From Dyadobacter diqingensis (GTDB lineage Bacteria; Bacteroidota; Bacteroidia; Cytophagales; Spirosomataceae): a stretch of 64,000 nucleotides of DNA. The stretch is from contig NZ_JAMXKF010000013.1 in the NCBI RefSeq assembly GCF_024220585.1, forward strand, positions 738 through 64,737, written 5' to 3'. Both the position numbers and the translations under genes were made by a program. Under the pieces are notes generated by a model. It did no database searches, had not been told where the DNA came from, and saw only the letters and a list, made by a program, of their open reading frames with translations. Positions 42,290 to 50,689 of this stretch are shown here, one piece after another. Numbering within the stretch: the stretch's first letter is position 1; every line of letters starts with the position of its first letter.

Positions 42290-42919
42290 ATGAGTAACGA
42301 ACTTTCAACCATAGATTTTACCAAGTCGTCCGACGGACTCGTGCCGACTGTTGTCCAGGATGCCAATACCTCCGTTGTCCTGATGCTGGGGTACATGAAC
42401 AAAGAGGCTTTTGAAAAAACACAGGCAGAAGGTAAAGTAACCTTTTTCAGCCGCAGCAAGCAACGTCTCTGGACGAAAGGCGAGACATCGGATAATTTTC
42501 TATTCGTAAAGGAAATACTGGCTGATTGTGACGGAGATACCATCCTGATCAAAGCTGAACCTGCAGGACCAACCTGCCATACCGGCGATGATACCTGTTT
42601 TGGGGAAAAAAATAACCGCAATACCCGGATCGGGGAAGCTGCGTTCCTTAATTATCTTCAGAAAGACATTATCCGCGACCGAAAACTTAATCCTTCCGAC
42701 GACTCTTACACAAGCAGTTTGTTTAAAAGAGGTGTGAATAAAATTGCACAGAAAGTAGGGGAAGAAGCCGTTGAGGTTGTTATTGAAGCAAAAGATAACG
42801 ACGACGGGCTCTTTAAAGGAGAAGTGAGCGACTTGCTTTTTCACCTTCTGGTGCTTTTGGAACAAAAAAACATTGACTTAGACGAGGTAATTAGCGTACT
42901 TCGTAGCCGTCACTCATAA
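42290..42919 (+). CDS. hisIE: Bifunctional phosphoribosyl-AMP cyclohydrolase / phosphoribosyl-ATP pyrophosphatase
   Basis: A fused protein of 209 residues. HisI part (1-115): VVLMLGYMNKEAFEKT, FFSRSKQRLWTKGETSGN-like block (here GETSDNF) and metal-binding DCDGDTILIKAEPAGPTCHTGDDTCF. HisE part (about 120-209): SLFKRGVNKIAQKVGEEAVEVVIEAKD and LLFHLLVLLEQKNIDLDEV. It performs the second and third steps of histidine synthesis. The 48-bp gap after hisF contains no visible terminator. Confidence 0.95.
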   Translation: MSNELSTIDFTKSSDGLVPTVVQDANTSVVLMLGYMNKEAFEKTQAEGKVTFFSRSKQRLWTKGETSDNFLFVKEILADCDGDTILIKAEPAGPTCHTGDDTCFGEKNNRNTRIGEAAFLNYLQKDIIRDRKLNPSDDSYTSSLFKRGVNKIAQKVGEEAVEVVIEAKDNDDGLFKGEVSDLLFHLLVLLEQKNIDLDEVISVLRSRHS

Positions 42920-42932
42920 AAACCAAAGCCAT

Positions 42933-43268
42933 ATGAATTTATTAATACGCCTTCTAATCAGTACATTGGCAATTGTTGTTGCGTCCAAGGTCGTTCCGGG
43001 AGTTTTCGTGGATAGCTGGACTACCGCCGCAGTCGTTGCCATTGTTTTGGGGATTCTCAATACATTTCTTAAGCCGGTGCTTCAAATTCTTGCACTGCCC
43101 ATCACCATTCTGACGCTTGGGATTTTCTATTTTGTAATCAACGTATTCATTATTTATCTGGCTACTTATCTTGTTGACGGTTTCGCCGTGAGCGGATTTA
43201 TATCAGCCCTTATTTTTGGTTTAGTAGTTTCAGTAGTTTCTGCCGTCCTTGGTATGTTTTTAGATTAG
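42933..43268 (+). CDS. Small membrane protein, phage-holin superfamily IV (YvlD-like)
   Basis: A 111-residue protein with four hydrophobic helices: LISTLAIVVASKVVPGVF, AAVVAIVLGILNTFLKPVLQ, LPITILTLGIFYFVINVF, and GFISALIFGLVVSVVSAVLGMF. The NTFLKPVLQILALPIT block is characteristic of PF04020. The family name 'holin' is historical; chromosomal members are not lysis proteins. The gene begins 13 bp after hisIE and may be read from the his transcript. Confidence 0.88.
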   Translation: MNLLIRLLISTLAIVVASKVVPGVFVDSWTTAAVVAIVLGILNTFLKPVLQILALPITILTLGIFYFVINVFIIYLATYLVDGFAVSGFISALIFGLVVSVVSAVLGMFLD

Positions 43269-43325
43269 TATTTTGTTTTAATACTAATTTCAGATCAAAC
43301 CACATGCATTGCAAACTACACGCCT

Positions 43326-43664
43326 ATGTTTAGCCAACTTGAAGAAATTAAGGATACTCTTTTTAAATATTTCGAAACACGGATAGATCTGTTTAAAATT
43401 GAGACAAGAGATAAAATAGAACGCATGGTTGTAATGGCCGTGTACGCTTTGCTCGTGCTGAGCGTCGGCCTTGTCGTTTTTATCCTGATCGTCATTTTAC
43501 TGGGGACTTTTTTGAACAAATGGCTGAAAAGCGATTATCTGGGTTACCTGATATTATTGGGTATTTTTATAATCAAGTTAATCCTGACAATCAGTTTCAG
43601 AAAACAACTGGTAGGTTTTATTCGTAATATAATCATTCGTTTTGTTCAGATAAAAGAGGATTAA
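43326..43664 (+). CDS. Small membrane protein, putative holin family (Phage_holin_3_6-like)
   Basis: A 112-residue protein with an amphipathic N-terminal helix (MFSQLEEIKDTLFKYFETRIDLFKIETRDKIE) and two membrane segments (MAVYALLVLSVGLVVFILIVILLGTFL; YLGYLILLGIFIIKLILTISF). This fits the actinobacterial-type holin-X family, which in Bacteroidota commonly sits next to a YtxH-like or similar small envelope gene and is not linked to phage. Function unknown. Confidence 0.8.
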   Translation: MFSQLEEIKDTLFKYFETRIDLFKIETRDKIERMVVMAVYALLVLSVGLVVFILIVILLGTFLNKWLKSDYLGYLILLGIFIIKLILTISFRKQLVGFIRNIIIRFVQIKED

Positions 43665-43767
43665 GCCAGGGAAGGTTACCCGCGGAAAAGATAGTTTCCC
43701 CGGGAATTACTATTTTTGGGTATCTTGATGGTTACTTGTGAACAATACTTTAATATAGATTAATGAT

Positions 43768-44193
43768 ATGAGTAGTTCTCCGATAGATTTATCTGTAAAG
43801 TTGTCTAAACCATTCTCATCCGATACGGATGCTGAAAAAGAAGATTTGCTGAAGGAGGCACATCTTTATCGTGACAAGCTTGAACTGCAATGGGACGACC
43901 TTAAAAAGGATGCAACCGACTACGGCAAGCAGGCTTTGATCATTGGCGGTGTGATCGCAACCACTTATCTGGTGATGGAAGCGGTGCTTCCGGATGCCAA
44001 AAAGAAAGAAAAAGGAATAATTGAGCCTGAAAAGCCGGAGGTGCAACGTGCAGTTCGCGAAAAGAAAAGTAATTTTGCGATAGGCGAAGTCGTGCAGAGC
44101 TTAGTATGGACATTGGCAGTGGGATGGGCGCGCCAAAAGCTAAAGAATTTTATTGCAGATGATCAAGAAGCGGATGAAAATATCGAATCATAA
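43768..44193 (+). CDS. Conserved hypothetical protein with two hydrophobic segments, 141 aa
   Basis: Not recognised. A charged N-terminal helix (DTDAEKEDLLKEAHLYRDKLELQWDDLKKDA) precedes a short hydrophobic segment (ALIIGGVIATTYLVMEAVL, about 67-85), a Lys/Glu-rich linker, and a second weaker segment (IGEVVQSLVWTLAVGWARQKL, about 111-131). It follows two small membrane genes and overlaps the GGGP synthase gene, so it is likely an envelope-associated part of the same transcript. Confidence 0.65.
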   Translation: MSSSPIDLSVKLSKPFSSDTDAEKEDLLKEAHLYRDKLELQWDDLKKDATDYGKQALIIGGVIATTYLVMEAVLPDAKKKEKGIIEPEKPEVQRAVREKKSNFAIGEVVQSLVWTLAVGWARQKLKNFIADDQEADENIES

Positions 44194-44950
44194 AATAGCA
44201 GACCTACTTACAGCCAGAAAAGAAGAGAAAAGGAAATCTTTCGCTGTCTTACTGGATCCTGATAAAGTGGACTTTAATACTTTTCCGGAGTTTCTCAGCC
44301 GGGCAGTTGAAAATGAGGTTGACTTTTTTTTCGTAGGTGGCAGCCTGATTACAAACTATGCCATTGATCAGCTGATATCAGCTATTCAGGAACAAACCAA
44401 TATTCCAACGATACTTTTTCCGGGAAACAGTCTGCATATTGACCCTTCTGCGGACGCCATTTTATTATTGTCTCTCATTTCGGGAAGAAACCCTGATTTT
44501 CTGATCGGCCAGCATGTGATTGCTGCGCCCATGTTAAAGAAAAGTGGTATTGAAGTGTTGCCAACGGGGTATATGCTCGTTGAAAGCGGTAAACTTACTA
44601 CGGTATCCTACATCAGCAATACCACCCCGATTCCCCACGATAAAGCCGCTATTGCCGCTTGTACAGCAATGGCCGGTGAAATGTTAGGTCTTCGAAATAT
44701 ATTTCTGGATGCAGGAAGCGGTGCGCAAATACCCGTTTCAGCAGAAATGATCGCGGCTGTTCGCGCAGCCGTTGATACCCCGATTATTGTAGGCGGAGGT
44801 ATTGATTCGAGTGAGAAAGCCTTGCTTGCTATGCAGGCCGGTGCGGATGTGATCGTAGTAGGTAATGGAATAGAACAAAACCAAAATCTGCTTCCCGAGG
44901 TTGCAGCCTCTGTAAAAATGTTTAACCTCCAATTGGAAAAGGTTTACTAG
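44159..44950 (+). CDS. Geranylgeranylglyceryl phosphate synthase-like (GGGPS/PcrB family)
   Basis: A TIM-barrel prenyltransferase of about 263 residues. Landmarks are SFAVLLDPDKVD, DFFFVGGSLITNYAIDQL, TILFPGNSLHIDPSADAILLLSLISGRNPDFLIGQH, EVLPTGYMLVESG and the phosphate-binding IIVGGGIDSSEKALLAMQAGADVIVVGNGIEQN. It should join a polyprenyl diphosphate to sn-glycerol-1-phosphate, giving an archaeal-type ether link; Bacteroidota homologues are known to be active. ATG 44159 is assumed (the frame opens at a TTG at 44153, and ATG 44174 is an alternative); all overlap the preceding gene. The membrane lipid it serves here is not known. Confidence 0.9.
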   Translation: MIKKRMKISNHKIADLLTARKEEKRKSFAVLLDPDKVDFNTFPEFLSRAVENEVDFFFVGGSLITNYAIDQLISAIQEQTNIPTILFPGNSLHIDPSADAILLLSLISGRNPDFLIGQHVIAAPMLKKSGIEVLPTGYMLVESGKLTTVSYISNTTPIPHDKAAIAACTAMAGEMLGLRNIFLDAGSGAQIPVSAEMIAAVRAAVDTPIIVGGGIDSSEKALLAMQAGADVIVVGNGIEQNQNLLPEVAASVKMFNLQLEKVY

Positions 44951-45039
44951 ACTTAGGGGATAATATATTGTACTAAAGAAAGGGGTTTCATTATTTTCTA
45001 AGGAAATTTTAAGTTCTTGGAAAAATACAATCCAAAATG

Positions 45040-45072
45040 TTGGGATAATTGAAACTTATCATGCTATCTTTG
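45040..45072 (+). promoter_or_regulatory. Promoter of the small lipoprotein gene
   Basis: TTG at 45040-45042, a 22-bp spacer and TATCTTTG at 45065-45072, about 27 bp before the ATG, match the Bacteroidota consensus. Confidence 0.65.
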
Positions 45073-45098
45073 TAGCGAACCTTAATTACACCCAAGAA

Positions 45099-45278
45099 AT
45101 GAAAAAATTCGTAGCATTTGCGTTTGTTGCCGGAATGGTAGCTTTCGCTTCTTGTACAAGCAAGCCAAAAGAAGAAGCAGCTGATTCTACTGCTGTAACT
45201 GTTGAGACTCCAATCGTTGATACTGTTGCTGTTGATTCTGTTGCAACAGATTCAGTTAAAGCTGATTCAGTGAAATAA
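45099..45278 (+). CDS. Small acidic lipoprotein, 59 aa
   Basis: A short gene with its own promoter and terminator. The signal peptide MKKFVAFAFVAGMVAFASC ends in a lipobox (Cys19); the mature 41 residues are a Ser/Thr/Asp/Val low-complexity tail with repeated DSV and DTV units (VDTVAVDSVATDSVKADSV). The strong promoter match and codon simplicity suggest high expression. Such short acidic lipoproteins are common in Bacteroidota and no function is known. Confidence 0.8.
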   Translation: MKKFVAFAFVAGMVAFASCTSKPKEEAADSTAVTVETPIVDTVAVDSVATDSVKADSVK

Positions 45279-45304
45279 TCATTGAGCTCTTGTTGAAAAT
45301 TACT

Positions 45305-45341
45305 GAAAAGCCTTATTTATAAGGCTTTTCTTTTTTTATTT
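45305..45341 (+). terminator. Rho-independent terminator after the small lipoprotein gene
   Basis: GAAAAGCCTTAT and ATAAGGCTTTTC form a 12-bp stem, followed by TTTTTTTATTT. It ends just before the next gene's ATG at 45347. Confidence 0.9.
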
Positions 45342-45346
45342 AGGGT

Positions 45347-45964
45347 ATGGAAAAGAAAATATCCCTGGAAGACTACGTTCCTGAGCTGGCATACGCGTAT
45401 TGCGATCAACTGCACAAAACTTATAAATTTGATTTTTTCCTTTCGCGCCCACGGAATACCCGTCTGGGCGATTTTACTATAAAACCGGGGTTTGTTCCGC
45501 GGATCACGGTAAACAGGAATCTTAATCCCTATAACTTTCTGATTACCTACCTGCACGAGGTGGCCCATTGCGTGGTGTACACGCAGACAAAAAACAGATT
45601 AAGAAAGCGGGTTGCGCCGCATGGAGTAGAATGGAAAAGAGAATTTGGCATTTTGCTGGCACCGGTAATGAATGAACAGATTTTTCCTGAGGACATTCTG
45701 ATACCTCTTTTGAAGTACGCAAAAAATCCGAAAGCATCCACCAGCGGTGACCAGATCCTGTATAATGCAATCAAGAAATACGATGACCAATCGTTAAATG
45801 CTAATAAAGTTGCCCTGGTCCATCTAATGGAAGGCAGCAATTTCGTTTTCCATAACAGACAGTTTGTTAGAGGTACTTTAAGGCGTACACGTGTTCTTTG
45901 TACGGATAAAATCTCGCAGCGTCGTTATACTATCCCTGCTCATGCACTGGTTGAAGCGTGTTAA
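45347..45964 (+). CDS. SprT-like zinc metalloprotease domain protein
   Basis: A 205-residue cytoplasmic protein. The zinc motif is HEVAH (His70, Glu71, His74) with a third His92 in APHGVEWKREF, the SprT-like layout. In eukaryotes the related SPRTN cleaves DNA-protein crosslinks; bacterial SprT function is poorly known. A C-terminal beta-rich region (SNFVFHNRQFVRGTLRRTRVLC) resembles the nucleic-acid-binding ribbon of the family, with a single Cys there. It overlaps the start of porU by 23 bp, so the two are co-transcribed. Confidence 0.88.
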   Translation: MEKKISLEDYVPELAYAYCDQLHKTYKFDFFLSRPRNTRLGDFTIKPGFVPRITVNRNLNPYNFLITYLHEVAHCVVYTQTKNRLRKRVAPHGVEWKREFGILLAPVMNEQIFPEDILIPLLKYAKNPKASTSGDQILYNAIKKYDDQSLNANKVALVHLMEGSNFVFHNRQFVRGTLRRTRVLCTDKISQRRYTIPAHALVEAC

Positions 45965-48900
45965 AAATGTAAAATTTTTATTCTATCCGGTATTCTTACG
46001 CTGGATTTTTCTCTTGTTGCCCCTGTCATCATGGGGCCAGGAATCTTCGGTATTGGCCTCCGGAAACTGGCTGAAACTTGGCGTGATACAAAGCGGGGTC
46101 CATAAAATAGACGCTGCGCTGCTAAAAGAAATGGGCGTTGATATCGCTTCAATAACTCCGTCACAGATAAAAATATATGGAAACGGTGGCGCCATGCTGC
46201 CGCAAAACCTGGGTGCCGGCCGCACGAGAGATCTTAAGCAAAACGCCATTATGGTAAGAGGGGAAGAGGATGGCCGTTTCGATAACGGAGACGCCATTTA
46301 TTTCTATGCTGATGGCCCGCATCAGATTAGTTATGATTCTCTTAAAGCTAGCTTTTTTCATCAGATCAATTTTTACACAGATACCAGTTATTATTTCCTG
46401 CGCCTGGCAGGTGATAAGGGTTTGAGAATTGGTAATAAGGCAAGCCTGAATCCTTCCGAAACGGTTATCAATCAATTTGATGACTACTGGTTTCACGAGC
46501 AGGAATCCGTTAATTTATTAAGGTCGGGGCGTGACTGGTGGGGAGAATACATTGGCAACGCCGGTGTATTTAATGTACAGGCTGCAATCTCCGATGTTGT
46601 GCCCTCTTCTGACATCATTTTGCGTACTTCTGCAATTGGTTCGGCCCAGGTTCCAACCAGTTTTCAATGGCAGCTGAACGGGCAGGCGGCCGGTAATGCA
46701 TCCATTGGCGTTGTCGGTGCAGGGCAATATGATGTAAAGGCTCGGAAATCGGAAAGTAGATTTGTCCTGAAAGCAGCGGGGAGTCCTCCAACTGTTTATA
46801 CGGTCGGTGTGAGTTATAATAAAAATGGCCAGAGTTCGGCGCAGGCATATCTGGATTATGCAGGATTACAAACCAGACGAAATCTTAAAGCATTTGATAA
46901 ACAGCAGATTTACAGATTTGCACCGGGAACAACAGATATTACAACTTTTCAACTGCAAAATGTCCCGGCAGACTGGCTCTGGTGGAATATTTCTGATCCT
47001 GCCGGAATCACTGCGGCGTCATTAAAAACCAGTGGAAATAATACTTATAACTTTACGGATAATCGTGGAAAGTCGCTAAGGCAGTACATCGGTTTTACTC
47101 CTGCACAGGCAATTGCTCCGGTTTCCTGGCAAAAGGTATCCAATCAGAATTTGCAAAAATCGACTACGCCGGATCTGTTAATCGTGACGGCAAGTCCTTA
47201 TGAAGCGCAAGCCAAAAGATTGGCGGCTTTTCGGGAGGAGCATGATAACCTGGAAACTTTAATTGTAACAGCAAACCAGATATACAACGAATTCTCGGGC
47301 GGAAAACCCGACGTTTCGGCAGTCCGTGATTTTGTCAGACAGTTGTCTCAGAATAATCCGGGGAAATTAAAATACCTGCTGTTGTTTGGGGACGCGACCT
47401 ACGATTACAGGAATCTTTTGCAAAGTCAGTCACTCAGTCAAAGAAATAGCTGGGTTCCTGTGTATGAAAGCAGGGAGTCTCTCGATCCGGTTTATACCTA
47501 TTCCTCGGATGATTATTTCGGATTTCTTGAAGATGGGGAAGGGGAATGGATTGAAAATGCCGCGGGAGATTATTCCATGGAAATCGGGGTGGGACGGCTT
47601 CCCGTTAAATCGGTTTCAGATGCGCAGATTATTGTAGACAAGCTGATTCATTATGCTTCCTCTCCCAAATCCCGTGGACGCTGGCAAAATACGATCAGTT
47701 TTGTTGCTGATGATGGTGACGGAACGGTACACCAGGAACATGCAGACTCATTGGCAAGAATAACACAAACGGAATTTTTGTCCAGCCGGATATTTGTCGA
47801 CGCATATCAGCAGACAACAACCAGTCTGGGGCAGAAAGCACCCGCGGTGAATGCTGCCATTAAAAAAAGCATCAACGACGGGACACTGATTTTGAATTAT
47901 ACCGGTCACGGAGGAACGAGCGGCTGGGCGGAAGAACAAATTCTTACATTAACGGAAATGCAGACGGCCCGGGGTTACAATAACCTTCCGCTGCTGATTA
48001 CTGCAACCTGCGATTTCGGGCGATATGATGATCCGGGACTTGTATCCGGTGCCGAACTGATGGTTTTAAGTCCGCGCGGCGCGGCTATTGGTGCCGTCAG
48101 TACCACAAGGCCGGTTTATTCCAGTACGAATTTTGCAATCAACAAGGCATTTTATGAGTCGCTGATCCAGCTGGGGAAAGATGCAAAAATGGGTGATGTG
48201 TTCCGTCTGACAAAAAATAAAAGTCTGGCGGGCAGCCTTAACCGGAATTTTACATTTCTCGGAGATCCTTCGATGCGGCTGGCGCGGGCAGAAAAAGAGG
48301 TGAGATGGCGTATCAGGCCCGACACGTTGCGTGCTTTACAAAGAGTGAGCCTGTTTGGCGAAGTTTTGGACGGAGGCAATGCTGATAAACAATTTCAGGG
48401 GACAGGCAGGATTACGATTTATGACAAACAGACCACTTTTCGTACACTGGGAAATGAGGGAACAATCCAGACTTATAATGAATTTAGAAATAAACTTTTT
48501 GACGGCATTGTACAGGTGAAGGATGGGCAGTTTACCTGTGAGTTTGTAATGCCCAAGGATATTGATTACCGGACCGGATTGGGGCGTGCCAGTGTATATG
48601 TTTTAAGCCAGGACAGTTTATCGGACGCTTCCGGGCAATTGAATGTACTGGTCGGCGGGAGCGCAACGCCTGCGGAAGACAAAATCCCGCCAAAAATCAC
48701 AGCCTATCTTAATACCCCTGATTTCAGAGATGGAGATAAAGTTGACGGTTCTTCGGTTTTATTTTTAAATTTAAGTGACGAAAATGGTATTAACGTGTCC
48801 AAATCCGGAATTGGTCATGATATAACGCTGACACTGAACGATACGCTGACGATTGTTTTAAACGATTATTACACCGCCGAGACTGACTATCGGAAGGGAG

Positions 48901-49331
48901 TTGTAGCTTATCCGTTTGAAAATTTACCTGCCGGAAACTATGTAGCACGTATTAAAGTATGGGATACGTATACTAACTCCTCGGAAATATCGTTCGGATT
49001 TCAAGTAGGTTTGCCTACGGGCATAAAGCTTGGCAGCTTGACTGTTTTTCCAAACCCTTTTGATCAGGACCTTTCGTTTGAAGTGAATCATAACAGAGCC
49101 GATGATGATGTGGAAATTGTTTTTAGTATATTGCTGAGCTCCGGACAAAAATTGGGTACTTTTCAGTGGCAATATTATAATAGTCAGTCTATTATCAGGG
49201 AAACAATTCCACCAATACGTTTGAGCGGATTCACTTCCGGAGTTAATTCATATTTATATGTGATGAAAATTCGTTCACTAAAAGACAATTCTGTTGATAC
49301 ACGCTCGGGGAAACTTCTGCGTTTGCGTTAA
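45942..49331 (+). CDS. porU: Type IX secretion system sortase PorU
   Basis: A gingipain-like (C25) protease of 1129 residues that removes the C-terminal sorting domain of T9SS cargo and attaches it to the surface. Start taken at the ATG at 45942, in front of a hydrophobic signal (VFLRWIFLLLPLSSWGQ); an upstream start at 45891 lies deep inside the SprT gene. The N-terminal domain carries LKLGVIQSGVHKIDAALLKEMG. The catalytic dyad is His656 (NYTGHGGTSGW) and Cys690 (ITATCDFGRYDDPG). A beta-rich C-terminus ends with GLPTGIKLGSLTVFPNPFDQDLSFEVN. The adjacent gene porV encodes its partner in the attachment complex. Confidence 0.93.
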   Translation: MHWLKRVKNVKFLFYPVFLRWIFLLLPLSSWGQESSVLASGNWLKLGVIQSGVHKIDAALLKEMGVDIASITPSQIKIYGNGGAMLPQNLGAGRTRDLKQNAIMVRGEEDGRFDNGDAIYFYADGPHQISYDSLKASFFHQINFYTDTSYYFLRLAGDKGLRIGNKASLNPSETVINQFDDYWFHEQESVNLLRSGRDWWGEYIGNAGVFNVQAAISDVVPSSDIILRTSAIGSAQVPTSFQWQLNGQAAGNASIGVVGAGQYDVKARKSESRFVLKAAGSPPTVYTVGVSYNKNGQSSAQAYLDYAGLQTRRNLKAFDKQQIYRFAPGTTDITTFQLQNVPADWLWWNISDPAGITAASLKTSGNNTYNFTDNRGKSLRQYIGFTPAQAIAPVSWQKVSNQNLQKSTTPDLLIVTASPYEAQAKRLAAFREEHDNLETLIVTANQIYNEFSGGKPDVSAVRDFVRQLSQNNPGKLKYLLLFGDATYDYRNLLQSQSLSQRNSWVPVYESRESLDPVYTYSSDDYFGFLEDGEGEWIENAAGDYSMEIGVGRLPVKSVSDAQIIVDKLIHYASSPKSRGRWQNTISFVADDGDGTVHQEHADSLARITQTEFLSSRIFVDAYQQTTTSLGQKAPAVNAAIKKSINDGTLILNYTGHGGTSGWAEEQILTLTEMQTARGYNNLPLLITATCDFGRYDDPGLVSGAELMVLSPRGAAIGAVSTTRPVYSSTNFAINKAFYESLIQLGKDAKMGDVFRLTKNKSLAGSLNRNFTFLGDPSMRLARAEKEVRWRIRPDTLRALQRVSLFGEVLDGGNADKQFQGTGRITIYDKQTTFRTLGNEGTIQTYNEFRNKLFDGIVQVKDGQFTCEFVMPKDIDYRTGLGRASVYVLSQDSLSDASGQLNVLVGGSATPAEDKIPPKITAYLNTPDFRDGDKVDGSSVLFLNLSDENGINVSKSGIGHDITLTLNDTLTIVLNDYYTAETDYRKGVVAYPFENLPAGNYVARIKVWDTYTNSSEISFGFQVGLPTGIKLGSLTVFPNPFDQDLSFEVNHNRADDDVEIVFSILLSSGQKLGTFQWQYYNSQSIIRETIPPIRLSGFTSGVNSYLYVMKIRSLKDNSVDTRSGKLLRLR

Positions 49332-49344
49332 CGAATAATAAATC

Positions 49345-49376
49345 TTGTAATTTTATTATAGTATTAAATATCTTTC
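49345..49376 (+). promoter_or_regulatory. porV promoter
   Basis: TTG at 49345-49347, a 21-bp spacer and TATCTTTC at 49369-49376 (one mismatch to TAnnTTTG), 65 bp before the porV ATG. The region is AT-rich. Confidence 0.5.
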
Positions 49377-49440
49377 ATTGTATTTTTGACCCTTTAAAAG
49401 AAGTCGACTAACACCACTTCCTATCGCAAATCCAATAAAT

Positions 49441-50619
49441 ATGAGACTATTTTTTGTAAGTTTATCTTCATTATTCATTTTGTCAACGAGTAGTTTGTTT
49501 GCTCAATCCACGGCATTAGACACTATCCGCAGAATACCAAGTTCCCCTCTATCTTTCTTGACTTTTGCACCTGATGCACGTAGTGCAGGTATGGGTGAAG
49601 CGGGTGTTGCGCTAAGCCCCGATGCTAACTCAACGTATTGGAATGCGGCAAAACTTCCTTATAACCAAAAGGATTTTGGAGTTTCGGCTTCCTACACGCC
49701 ATGGTTACGTAATTTGGTTGACGATATGTGGTTAGGTTATCTTACTGCTTACAAGAAAATTGGTAAAGGGCAGGCAGTTGCTGCTTCTATTAACTTTTTC
49801 AATAACGGAGAGTTGGATTTGCGTGATGCGGTAGGAACACATACAGGATTTTTCAATTCAAGAGAACTGGCGATCAGCGGTACCTATTCTCAACAACTTG
49901 GTAAAAATTTCTCGATGGGTTTGACGCTTAAATATGTTTCGTCTAACCTGGCCGGAAATGCCGTTATCAACAACGTATCACTTAAGCCAGCGCGTACAGT
50001 AGCCGGTGACATCAGTGCGTTTTATAGAAAGCAGGTTAAAAATGAAGATACAGGCAGCGAGCTTACCTGGTCTCTTGGTGCTGTTTTATCTAACCTTGGA
50101 GGTAAGATCAATTACGGTTCTAATACGGATACGGAAAGCTTCATTCCAACGAATTTGAAATTGGGTGGTGGTCTTTCTTTTACTGCTGACGGAAGAAACC
50201 GTTTCAACTTTATTGTTGATGCAAGCAAACTGATGGTGCCAACGCCAGGTGCAACGGCGGCGGCTCAGCAAAAGATCAATGGTTATGGTTCTTTGAAAGG
50301 TGCATTTGGCTCTTTCTCTGATGCACCGGATGGTTTCAAAGAAGAAATTCAGGAAGTGGCTATCGCAGTGGGTGCTGAATACTGGTACAATGATATCTTC
50401 GCACTTCGTGCCGGATATTTTGGAGAAAACAAAAACAAAGGCGACCGCAGATTTTTCACAGCCGGTGTAGGTGCCAAGTTCCTGGAACGTTACAATGTTG
50501 ACTTTGCCTACATGTTCCCAACAACACAGGGAAGTCCATTGGCACAAACATTACGTATCACACTTGGTTTGAGCCTGAACAAAGCAGAAAAACTTGATGT
50601 TGGCGATACTGAAAACTAA
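49441..50619 (+). CDS. porV: Type IX secretion system outer membrane protein PorV
   Basis: A 392-residue FadL-like outer membrane barrel with signal peptide MRLFFVSLSSLFILSTSSLFAQ. The mature start carries SPLSFLTFAPDARSAGMGEAGVALSPDANSTYWNAAKLPY, the PorV signature, followed by SYTPWLRNLVDDMWLGYLTAYKKIGKGQAVAASINFF. The C-terminal strand is LRITLGLSLNKAEKL. PorV (LptO) takes T9SS cargo from the translocon and delivers it to the PorU sortase; porU lies directly upstream. The extracellular-loop region around 260-290 is Ala/Gln-rich. Confidence 0.93.
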   Translation: MRLFFVSLSSLFILSTSSLFAQSTALDTIRRIPSSPLSFLTFAPDARSAGMGEAGVALSPDANSTYWNAAKLPYNQKDFGVSASYTPWLRNLVDDMWLGYLTAYKKIGKGQAVAASINFFNNGELDLRDAVGTHTGFFNSRELAISGTYSQQLGKNFSMGLTLKYVSSNLAGNAVINNVSLKPARTVAGDISAFYRKQVKNEDTGSELTWSLGAVLSNLGGKINYGSNTDTESFIPTNLKLGGGLSFTADGRNRFNFIVDASKLMVPTPGATAAAQQKINGYGSLKGAFGSFSDAPDGFKEEIQEVAIAVGAEYWYNDIFALRAGYFGENKNKGDRRFFTAGVGAKFLERYNVDFAYMFPTTQGSPLAQTLRITLGLSLNKAEKLDVGDTEN

Positions 50620-50643
50620 TCGTTTCAATAATATAATTTAATG

Positions 50644-50684
50644 AAAAGCGAATGATGTTTGTAAGAACATCATTCGCTTTTTTA
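50644..50684 (+). terminator. Terminator after porV
   Basis: AAAAGCGAATGATGTT pairs with AACATCATTCGCTTTT across a six-base loop, followed by TTTA. A strong 16-bp stem just before the M16-like gene. Confidence 0.9.
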
Positions 50685-50689
50685 TCAAT

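Noticed and set aside
42933-43664. Prophage remnant suggested by two 'holin' family genes
   Set aside because: Both families are common chromosomal membrane proteins; no integrase, capsid, tail or lysin gene is nearby.
50086-50547. 153-codon open frame antisense to porV
   Set aside because: Fully covered by porV, with no sensible protein features.
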